Shown here: in pieces, positions 52,207 to 62,388 of the stretch
Layout: every line of letters starts with the position of its first letter
Numbering within the stretch: the stretch's first letter is position 1
DNA from: Rotaria sordida
Lineage: Eukaryota > Rotifera > Eurotatoria > Philodinida > Philodinidae
DNA: 64,000 nucleotides
Direction: 5' to 3'
Assembly: GCA_905250125.1 (NCBI GenBank)
Contig: CAJNOL010000176.1
Coordinates: 151,045 to 215,044 of the forward strand
Translations under genes and position numbers: made by a program
Notes under the pieces: generated by a model
The model's database searches: none
What the model was told of the DNA's origin: nothing
The model's input: only the letters and a program-made list of their open reading frames with translations

Positions 52207-52850
52207 TTCACTTAACGAGGGAAGGTCACCAACTGTTCAATCGCTTTTGCATTGAAACTACTTGCATTATGTAGTTCCCAAAGAGTTATGAATACGCTGA
52301 AAATATTTTGGGCGGATAGCTTATTGTTACGAAAATAGGTCATTTGTAAGATTTTTTTTAATGATTGCCGTACTCCCCCTCGGGAACATTAGAAAAATTG
52401 ATTTTCGAATTTTGACTTAGAACTTTACATAGAAATACATCTCAACGAGGGTAGTGTTTTGAGATCATTTTTGTTCATTGAATTTGTTTCCTTCGTCAAA
52501 TCTACTACTTTATTTGAAAGATGGAGAACAAAAATTTCACAATAGCTGTGTCCAGTGATAGAAACGCTGGAAAGATCTGACACGTTCAGCAAAAGTTGCT
52601 CTTCTAGGAGCGTCTTTCTATGTAAAGTTTCAAGTCAAAATTCGAAAATGAATATTTTTAATGTTCCTGAGGAGGGGTCCAGGCACTCATTAAAACCTAT
52701 ACCTGACAAATGGCCTAAATTCATACCAATGAATTATCCGCCCAAAATATTTTCAGCGTATTCATAACTCTTTGGGAACTACATAATGCAAGTAGTTTCA
52801 AAGCTAAAGCGATTGAACAGTTGGTGACCTTCCCTCGTAAGTGTGAACAG
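52207..52850. mobile_element. Foldback element C (family 1, copy 2)
   Basis: Arms of about 240 bp: ACGAGGGAAGGTCACCAACT at 52214 faces its near-complement AGTTGGTGACCTTCCCTCGT at 52820; TTGCATTATGTAGTTCCCAA at 52263 faces TTGGGAACTACATAATGCAA near 52774; ACTTTACATAGAAA at 52424 faces TTTCTATGTAAAGTTTC near 52616. The inner parts (AGCTTATTG..., TTTTTTTAATGATTGCCGTA, GATTTTCGAATTTTGACT) are homologous to the same region of the element at 33160, where arms share about 200 bp. Confidence 0.9.
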
Positions 52851-53648
52851 AAAATTACTGTGGTTAGAATTTGTATTGTAACCTTGGAAAAAAAAATGAT
52901 TAGATATTGATAATTATGGATTGTTGAATAGACAAATTTGTTTGAGATCATTCGAGAAGTGTTGTATATTTGCAACGAGTGCATTCAATTTAGATATAAA
53001 CATATTGACGTTTGTTTTATTTCTCTATTTAAAAATCTATGAACACTTTAAAAAAAGAACAAAAAAAAGTATAATTTTGAATTTGTATATTAATTTTTAG
53101 GTTAAATTACAATAAGGAGAAATATTCTATTGAAGAACTATTTGATATTAAAATCATATTTTATGAAATTGATATTCTAACAAGGATTACATGAATATAT
53201 CAATGAGCAAGAAAAAAAAGAATACTAATCATAATATGAAATGAAATTTATCATGACAAAAACGAGATAATAAAACTAAGTTTCGTTGTTCGATCTAATT
53301 TAGTTAATATATATGCATGGCAATAGAGGAATTATCCTAGTTTTTTACAGGCTACTTACTTTATCTTTCCAAATTTTTTCATTTATATCTATCCTGAAGA
53401 TGGTGTTAGTTAACACTAAACTGGAACAAAATGATATACTGTAAATAACCGACTAGGAACAATTTAAAATACATATCATTGTGTTCTGATCATCTTGACA
53501 GATTTATGGTTTTGCTTGGCAATGAAATTTTTAATATTGAAGTACGAGTGATACTTGATATAAATCATAACTATCGGTAACATCTGCTGCTCTGTTAATG
53601 AAAAAATGTAATTCATTATAAGTACATAGGGAAGGTCACAAAAGTAAT

Positions 53649-54228
53649 GGGTGCGCCAGATATAATAACCGCGCTTCGCATTTCAATTTTCATTCACTTA
53701 ATATATATTGTATAAAAAAAAAAACCACAAGACGCGGCGTGAAGAGCTCTACGATTTACACGAGGCCGCTTTTTTTATAGCTGCACTTTTTACTTTCAAA
53801 GTGGTCAAAATTAAGAGTGATCAAATCTTAACCGTGTGAGAACGATGTTTTTTCTGACACAAAATGAATTCGTTTGTTTTTTCTTCATCTTTTTTCTCGC
53901 CTAATATTTTTCATTTAAAAGAAAAACAAAATACACTATAAGATACAGCATGAAAAGCTCTACAATTTACACAGTAAAGCTTATTGTAATTGTGCCCAAA
54001 AAAAGCAAAATTTTGTACGGCCGATTTTCGCACGGTCGAAATTGGTTCGATCAAAATTTTACCCATTTTGAAAACCCAAAAGTCAAGTATAAAATGAGCG
54101 ATCTCATGTAAATTGTATAGCTTTTCACACTGCATATTGTGGTATATTTTGTTTCTTTAATACAATATATTAAGTGAATGAAACTTGAAATGCAAAGCCC
54201 GGCCATTATATCTGGCGTACCCGTTAAT
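53649..54228. mobile_element. MITE with ~70-bp terminal inverted repeats
   Basis: About 70 bp of terminal inverted repeat: TAATGGGTGCGCCAGATATA at 53651, then CTTCGCATTTCAATTTTCATTCACTTAATATAT, faces ATTAAGTGAATGAAACTTGA...TATATCTGGCGTACCCGTTA ending at 54228. The ends begin with TA, compatible with TA target use (Tc1/mariner-type). Inside are a direct/inverted motif family (GAAGAGCTCTACGATTTACA; GAAAAGCTCTACAATTTACA; and reversed near 54105). No transposase. Confidence 0.85.
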
Positions 54229-55416
54229 ACAGTATCAGTGTATAAATGACAAATCATAACATTACAAATAAATATAAAATCCACAAGCGAATTATTGTTA
54301 GATTTGATAATGAGAGTAAGATGTTGTGAATGTGAGAGGTATGAAGGAGAGTGAGCCAAAGAAATATTCATTTCTTTTAAAGATTTCTACGGTTTTTTTC
54401 TTCAAAGAGTTGAATTTTTATTGAAAACCAATAAGGTACCTTAATATATATTTCAACTTATTTTGCAAGTTATGGATTACCTTGAGTATTTTTTCATTTT
54501 CAAAAGTATAAGAGAATAAGATCATTTTAATATTCATAAAATTTTAAAAATATAAGTAGTCTATAAAGTAGCTGAACATCTAAATATATATTTTTTTTGT
54601 TCCTATTGGCCGATTTCTACAGCGATGATAATGAATAAAATTTCCTTTTTCATGAAAAATCCAAACGTTGTTTTTCATATGGAGTAAAGTACGAAATGAA
54701 GACCATCAAGTATTGAAGAGAAAATGTGTTTGTTCTCTATCTAAGGAGATATTTTAATATTTACACTCTGATTACACAAAAGAAAAAATCCAAAGAAAAA
54801 ACTAACAGTGTCCGGATATTTTTGGACTACTAGTATCTGTTATTTTTGAAGTTCATCAATCATAAACAAAAAGTGTTCTGTAGATTCTATAATCAGTATG
54901 GCTTTGATAATAGTAAAAACTTCTTTCTTTTTACCGACTTTTGAAACTTGCTCAAGTCTTCCTTTTTTTCTGAAAAAAATCTATTCTCTGTTTTTTTAAA
55001 TAAAATTTTTCATAGGGTACTACGAAGCTATAGATTGAAGTCTCATTGTTTTATCTTTGTTTTTATGCTGTTGATTCTCTATATCTGTGAATGAAAAAAA
55101 ACCTTAACAAGAAAATATAATATACATCTTCGAGATATTCATCCAAAGTATTTTCAACAATATCATTTATCATAGACCTTGAAAAATTTTCAATAAAATA
55201 AAATAATCTAAAACAATCATGACTAAAATTATCTCATAAATTTGAACTCATTTTATCATTTATATGAATCAACGATAATCAAGTAAGAGACAAAATGGCG
55301 TCATTATATTTTTTTTATCATTACAGTGACGTTCGATATCTGTTATCTCTCAGATAGTATACTATTTTAAATATTTGTAAGGGCTCTGTTTCATTGTTTC
55401 ACTAGTCAACATCGAT

Positions 55417-55740
55417 ATGGCTGTTCTACTCGCTTGGATAATTTGTCCAATTGTATTTGGAATTTGTTTTCTTAGTCAAACAATTTATTTCATATACAAA
55501 ATACTGCAATCTAGAAACACTGATTATTCAGGAGGTTCACCAATAACTACTATTCACATGACAGATGGTGAAGCAACTTGTTGTATGGGTTGGGCATGGA
55601 CATCATGTATAGACAAAACAACAAATCGTATAACATTAAAAACATTTATTGCATGGTATATTGTTGCTGTATCTTTGGATGTAATTATTACGGTGATATT
55701 CTATCTTATTCTTTATCATTGGCATCGTATTTATGTTTAA
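55417..55740 (+). CDS. Small two-helix membrane protein
   Basis: A single exon of 107 aa. Two strong hydrophobic segments flank a hydrophilic loop: LLAWIICPIVFGICFLSQTIYFI (about residues 4-26) and FIAWYIVAVSLDVIITVIFYLIL (about 76-98). The loop has a CCMGWAW motif with a Cys pair. AATAAA follows the stop at about 55756. A Ser/Thr/Gly-containing ER/plasma-membrane protein of unknown function; no family recognised. Short length and a single exon make it less certain, but the clean hydrophobic pattern and downstream polyadenylation signal support it. Confidence 0.55.
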   Translation: MAVLLAWIICPIVFGICFLSQTIYFIYKILQSRNTDYSGGSPITTIHMTDGEATCCMGWAWTSCIDKTTNRITLKTFIAWYIVAVSLDVIITVIFYLILYHWHRIYV

Positions 55741-56061
55741 ATTTCATACTAAATCAATAAATAGTTTTTTTTTTCTAAATTCTTTCTTTTCTTTTTGTTT
55801 TTCATGATTTCATAAATATTATTTGAAGAAATAAATACTGAACTTTTCATAAGATTTTTTTATTTTTGAACAATACTTATAAATAGCACACAGAATATTT
55901 TTATCTTAAAAATTTCATGATTTAATTGTATTCACACATAAGATATATTGTAATAAAAAGCATATTAATCATAGCAAAAAAGAAGAAAAAGGCATCAAAT
56001 TCACCACTGTTACAAAGAAACAATAAAAAAAAGAGACTTTGTCACTATTGTAATCAAATGA
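55741..56061. other. Short convergent 3' interval
   Basis: 321 bp of AT-rich sequence between the stop codons of the small membrane-protein gene and the large membrane-protein gene; holds 3' ends only. Confidence 0.5.
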
Positions 56062-59000
56062 TTACAAAAGTTTTTCGTCAAGTACAGCAATATTATCATT
56101 TAATGGTTCATCATCATTATCTGATATTGTATTAATCACAACTAAATCATCAGGTGTCATATTATTTATTCTAGTAAGAGATGAAATTCTTGATGAATAT
56201 ATTGGTAACATAGGTTCATCATAAAATTTTTTATTATATTCAATAAGTTGAAAAATATCTTGAAGAGATATATTTTTAATTGATGATGATGCTATTGTTA
56301 GTGTATTATTATTATCACGATTAAATATAATAATATTAACATAGATTACATCAGGTAATCGTATTGGTATAGAAAAACGACACGTTATTGATGTATAATC
56401 AACAAACTCTGATAAATTATTAGCATGTTTTAAATAATTTGCTTTACGATTAAAAAATCGATGTATACGACCATGAGCTTTTACACGACGTTTTTCACTA
56501 GATAAGAAAAAACAAAATAAATAAATTATAAATTTTTATAATATTTCTTAACATACGAATAATTTGTTGATATATTAAGAATATGTTCATGTGGATTGAA
56601 TATATCTCGATTGAATGATGGATAATGAATTGTATATGAAGCTGAAAAGAAACATAGACAAGGCTCGTTCAAAAAGTTTCAAGACTGATTTAGCTTAAAA
56701 ACAATAGAAAGTGCTATTGTTTTGGAATTGTTTGCTATTTGTAGTTGACATAGGTTTCTGATTGTTGACATCATGAACTTTAATGGGTTAAATAGTTATA
56801 TACTATAATAGCAATTTTTTTTTCAAATCAACTTAGATATACTAATGCAAAATAAAAAACTTGAACATCGTTCAGTTTTCATTATTAATGAATTTGAATC
56901 AAAACAATTATTACAACTACAAAAAAACGAGTTGATGCACTACCAACAACAAAACTGAGAAGAGAAAAGTTTGCTGGCAAGGTTCTATATTCATTTTTCT
57001 TGGATCATACGAGGATAATTCTCAAATAGATCGTATCATCAGATCTAAGAATCACTAACATGTATTACGAATATCTTCTGATAAAAAAAAATATCATTCA
57101 GAGATTGGAAAGCAACAGGGTGTGGTTATACTTTCGACTGTTATTATTTTGCAACATGACAATATATCATCACATAGTAAGTATGTCTAGCCTAAAACTT
57201 GAATTCAATTATTGAAATATCTTATATCTGGAAATTTAAAATTCATATATTCAATTATCCAACTGTGCACTTCAGATATTAAACTATCCGTGTAAACAAC
57301 ATAGACACACCACACTATATTAATAATCTGTCACACTGCAAATATAGAAAGATGTCTGTCTTTGATAACCAAACGGAGAATGATTCAATGAACCATTTGG
57401 ATTAATAAGAGATTGAAAAGAAACTGAAATACAATTCAAACTCAAATTCATTGAGCTTGAGTGTTCTGATCGACTCTTAACATATAGTCTAACAATGTTG
57501 TCAAAATTCTTCTTCTGATATTTTTCGGTATCATTGCTCTAATATTGTGTCACATAGCTCAGTAGATAATGATATTTTTCTTCATTTTAATGAAAAGGAC
57601 TCAAACGGCTTGGCTACATGCGCACTCATCTCTTGACTACAACTCTAATTAAACCAACTTCAATGTATTCTATCTAAAGTTTTCCACTAGAAAAGAAAAA
57701 TAGAAGAAGTATGAAATGATAAATACAACGTATATGTAAAATATTGGATGAATGAACAATATAATGTAAACGGCTATACATGATTCTATTCTAGTCTTCA
57801 ATAACCAAAAAAAAAAGTTATTCCCGCATATATCTATCAGTGTAATAGCATCATCTTGTTAGATATTAAGTAAATTTAACTTACTTTCAGGTAAATAAAC
57901 ACTTGTAACAACATCAAGATCATCATGTAAATTAGCTGAATGGATCATATGTGCATATTTTGATAAAGTTAAATGATCAACCTTTAAAAAGAAATACTTT
58001 ATAAATAAATTTCATATTAATATAACATACTTGTAGACTATAAAAAATATCTGTTTGTTCAAGTGGTGTTAAGAAATCTCGACAAAATAATTCTTGAAGT
58101 AATTTACTTGTTAAACCTGTAAGAAAATAAATAAATTATTTATTTTATTAATGACAAAAAAAAGAGTATAAATAATATTTACCAAACCAATCATTTTGTT
58201 CAAGATCATAATCATTCCAAAATTTTTCTATTTCATCTTTATTTAAATAAGAAAGTATTCGTTTTGGATACCATTTTTCTACTAATTGTGTTCCTTCAAT
58301 AAGTACAGCCTACATGAAAATATATAGTTTTATTTCATTTTGTTTTTATAAAAAAAAAAAAAAAAAAAAAAAAACATCAAAATCTTACTGTTAAATCAGC
58401 TTCTGTTAATCGAATACGATCATGTTGAGAACCATGATGTACTCGAAGTAAATTATTACGCCTTTTTTTAAACAAAACAACAAATGAAAATTAACAAGAA
58501 AGAAGAATCTATCTAAATGAATTTACTTTTCAATTGTTGTTTTCAAATTTCGAATATGTTCATTAACAACATCATTCATTCGACTATAAACTGATTGACT
58601 ATCTATTATTTGAACTTGAGCTGAAAATGGTTTAAATGCTGTATTAAAAAATTGTCTAAATAAAAAAAAAACAAAGAAAAGTTTTTATTTTATTCTTTTC
58701 ATTCAATAAAATTATATCAAACCGATATTCATCAACGGGTTTCATTAAAATTTGTTCAATATAAGAACGATAAACTTTTAATTCATTTTGTTCAATTAAG
58801 GATTCTAATGCTGCTAATACTTCTGGTGATGAAACTTGATAAAAATATTGTGCTGCTAAACCTGGACCAGCAATACGTCTTGCAAGAAAACCATCATGTG
58901 CTGGAATTCGTGCAAAACGTTTAACAATTAATTGATATACTATTTTATCATACAATCCACGAGTACAACGATGCAGTAGAGCATCTAAATTTTAGATTAA

Positions 59001-62000
59001 AAACAAAAATTATACGATATTTATTTTTGAAATAACTTACAAATAACAATTAAAAGAGAAATTATTGGACTAGCAATTAATGCAATTAATACTAATATTG
59101 GTTGCATAATACCACAAAGTAGAAAATCAGTTATCAAAATATTAATAAGACAAAAAATTTTTCGACCATATTCACCTGAATTAGAAACAAAAAAAATCAA
59201 TTATTATTAAATAATTATACTAATTTATTTATTATTACCAGCTGAACTTGCATCATAGATAAGAATTTGAAGTATATGAAATAATAATGTAAGAATTGGC
59301 ATCCTAAATGTAAATAGACGATCAAAAATTATTATGCTAACCTATAGAAACATACCAAATAGGTGATAGAACACCTAATATAAAAGAACCAATTGAAAGA
59401 ATTATACAGGAAGCTGGATAAATAGTACAAATAGCGATAGTACCAATAAAACCTTTTACTATATAATTCCAAAGTCGATTGAATATTCTTTGCATATTCT
59501 TTCCCAAAAAACCTAAAACAAAGATTTAAACAAAAACTGTGTTAATCCCTTCTTTTTAGAATATGATTAACAATACAATCGATTCTGTAAATTTATTATT
59601 TCTCTGTTTAGTTCAAATAATAGGCAATATTGAAAAAAAAGTTCGAAGAACAATTAATTGTTCTTACAATAAGCTTTTGATAAGGACCATAAGATTTAAC
59701 AAACGAATACATTTAACTGCTGGATGTCACTCAACTTCATATAATAACTACAAGTAGATCTATGTGAAACTAAGAAAAGTTGAAAAGAATTTGGGCTTAT
59801 GATCTCTTAATGAAGAGTTATGGCCGTTTTAATGATATTTTCTGTATAGACAGATTAAAGTCATTAGATGATTCTGAAACTCTCAACCACAGTGAAGATA
59901 CTTTTTTTGAGATATTTAATTTCCGAATAGATTTGATTATTGGATCCTTCTATGGTAAACTGCTATGTTTTTTGAGGAAAGTGAATATGTCGAGAGACAC
60001 ATGTTTATTTTTTTATCGAAACTTTTCGAACTACTTAATGACTATTAGATCTGTCCATACAGCAAGTTTCATTGAAGCAGTATCAATTCTTCATTAGTAG
60101 ATTATGATCCCGAATCTTTTTCAGTTTATCTTAGTCTTACAGGGACCTATTCATAGCTATAATATGAAGTCGAATAGCCTTCGACAGTTGGATATGATCA
60201 CGCACAAATTAAATTTTTCAATGTTGATTTCAGTTTGACAAAAAAAACCAATTGCGAATTTGATTCGTTTTCTACATACCTCGATCAGGTGTTTGTTCAA
60301 ATTTTTGTCTTGAATGTCTCACATGATTCCAAAGAGCAACAAGACGTGAAATAAATGTTTGTGTTTTTGAATATGGATCTTCATGAAGTTTCAACTAAAT
60401 GAAAAGAAACATTTTCACAAAATATCAAATAAAACGTTTTTTTTTCTATTACATACATCATTTCTATTTAATTCATAATTAGGTCGAAATGGTGTTGGAG
60501 ATAATAGAGCTCGAAAACTAACTGGACTAGCAAATGGAATCACAAGCTAAATAAAAACTAAATAAATAAATCATTGATTTAAAATGATCACTTTTATACA
60601 CATAATGTATAAATAGTATTTGAAAGCCAACAATATGCACGAAGTGCAAATAATTTCCATCTCCAAAATGGATATCTTGTTGTTGTTGCATAAGTTATCT
60701 TTCGTCGAAGATTATATTGTGCATCAGGCTAGAAAAAACTAATACTAATTATACACTATTCAAAAATAAAAATCGTATTGTGGAAAGCCCAAAAAAAAAC
60801 CTGTTAGCACAATTCCTATGAAATTAAAATGTGTAACACGATGTAGTTACTGTTACTAATCACAAGGAGATTGTTTTATTCATTCTATTTTAAGATATAT
60901 TTCTTCACAATCCTTTTACTGAATGCTCGGAAAATACAATAAGAATGTAATTCATATATTATAGCAAGACGTTATTGATATACGGTCCTGTCACATCTGT
61001 GGAAGAGGAGGATAGCTAATTTCTACCCCTTTATTTCAATTCTTCTTTTAGATCGTGTTTCACAAAAGGATTTTCGGACATTTTTTTATGTCGAAAAGGC
61101 TTCGAACATCTTTTAAGAGCTTTTTCAACCTGATAATAAGCATGTTAAAGCATTTCAGATAGTAATGTTTTCATGAACCTTGAAGAGTTTCCGACTTTCG
61201 AGAACTAGTGAAGATATGCGAATAAAACTCTTAAAAGGTTTCTGATAATACAGATTTTTGTTGGGGTCTAGAATGATATAGAAAGACAAAGATAATTTAC
61301 ATCAGACTGGATCAATCTTCTTTGTTTTTCTTCTTCGTCAGCTGTATATGTATATTTAGCAAATAATGTTGGAATTCGTTCAATAGGTAATGGATATGTT
61401 CGTTCGACAATCCAATTTTCTTAAAAAGAAGATTTGAAAAATAAATAATTTTTGTTAATAAATTTTACTTGGAAACCATATTGATCGACCACATTGAATT
61501 GTTTTTAGAGGTTCAACAGGTGATTTAAGATTAAGACGAAGAATTGATTCATGCTAGAACAAAAAAAAAAGATAATAAACGAAATAAAATAATTAATATA
61601 TGATAATATAGAAAATATTCTTTCTTTTTTTTTAATTACATCTTTTCGAAATGTAAAATCTCGTTGAATAAAATATGCAGCTTGTTGATTTCCTAATGTT
61701 TTACATTGATCAATTGATAATTGATGTGCATCCCATTCATGTTGATGAATATAATTTATTCTTTCTTCAAATAATTTTCTTTCAATCCAACGATGAATTT
61801 TAGACTTTATTGGATGTTCACGAATTAATTTTTCTCTTATCTAATGTTTTTTTTTAAAAATAAATCGATTAATATTTAAAATAATAAGTAGAGAAATAAT
61901 AAATACCGTTTTAAGATGTTTATCTAAATCATCAGTTAATTTTTGGACAACTGATTTCATTGTTAATATAGAACGAGCATGTGAAACTAATAAACGTCCA

Positions 62001-62388
62001 AGACCAGGTGATAATTTTTCAATTTCATTAGAATTTTCAATAGTTTCAAATGCTCGTTCAGCATACTCAATATTTAATTGTGTTTGAACTCGTTTAGCTA
62101 TCTCTTCTTTCGATAAATCTAATTCAATCTGTTTATCTGAGATTAAGAAAAGAAAAGAAAAACGGATTTATAATTAAAAAGAAAACTTTTTTTTTTACGT
62201 TTATATTGATTAATTAATCGTCGTTTTGTTGCATTAAACCAATTTTTTGGTGTATTTTCATTAAGAAGTGTGCTAACAACCGATGTTAGTTTCGTTTGGA
62301 GATCATTATTATGTAATCGAAGATCAATATCAATATTATTTGGTGTTACAAAATGATGAGGATATGGCAACATTCGAGGTGGACGATT
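56062..62388 (-). CDS. Large multi-pass membrane protein, unknown family (5' end not seen)
   Basis: Nineteen exons can be followed by eye: 62388-62199, 62136-61907, 61840-61640, 61553-61469, 61419-61301, 60728-60600, 60546-60457, 60394-60280, 59512-59356, 59303-59239, 59175-59041, 58984-58723, 58655-58527, 58461-58389, 58319-58193, 58116-58031, 57981-57885, 56641-56557, 56497-56062. All phases close, giving at least 936 codons to the stop. The first ~275 residues are charged and helical. Residues about 300-330 and 395-505 hold about five hydrophobic segments (LSIGSFILGVLSPI, LVLIALIASPIISLLIVI). The ~430-residue C-terminal part is soluble, including RIAGPGLAAQYFYQV and a Glu/Lys-rich EQ-helix region. 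The first exon starts at an AG acceptor, with the first Met at 62373, so upstream exons are likely. I do not recognise the family. Confidence 0.8.
56668..57250 (+). mobile_element. Mariner-like transposase relic in intron
   Basis: Starts with a terminal-repeat-like GTTCAAAAAGTTTCAAGACT at 56673. A broken frame follows with GKVLYSFFLDHTRIILK (near 56975) and ILQHDNISSH (near 57150), which match the GKV..FF.D and HDNA.xH regions around the catalytic Asp of mariner transposases. Stops and frame changes make it dead. It lies in the 1243-bp intron 56642-57884 of the large membrane-protein gene, on the opposite strand. The far terminal repeat was not found. Confidence 0.7.
58350..58374. repeat. Poly-A run in intron
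   Basis: About 25 consecutive A (T on the coding strand), in an intron of the large membrane-protein gene; it would be a length-variable homopolymer. Confidence 0.9.
60790..61090 (+). repeat. Dispersed repeat family, copy 3
   Basis: Matches copies 1 and 2 in the same order: CTGTTAGC start near 60804, TTAAAATGTGTAACACGATG, GATTGTTTTATTCATTCTAT, CAATCCTTTTACTGAATG, GACGTTATTGATATACGG and TTTTAGATCGTGTTTCAC near 61048. It lies in the 572-bp intron 60729-61300, antisense to the host gene. Confidence 0.75.

Larger units (their letters stand above)
51979..55416. other. Non-coding interval with two foldback elements
   Basis: 3.4 kb without a supportable gene, from the F-box gene's start to the small membrane-protein gene. 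It holds foldback element C copy 2 (52207-52850) and a MITE (53649-54228), listed separately; open frames at 52555-52984 and 53911-54371 lie within or across these. Confidence 0.55.

Noticed and set aside
53911-54371. Minus-strand frames of 74 and 106 codons
   Set aside because: They overlap the MITE and its terminal repeat.
59780-60097. 105-codon plus-strand frame in an intron of the large membrane gene
   Set aside because: Without recognised motif or neighbouring exons; the 767-bp intron may hold an unrecognised insert, but this frame is not enough to call a gene.
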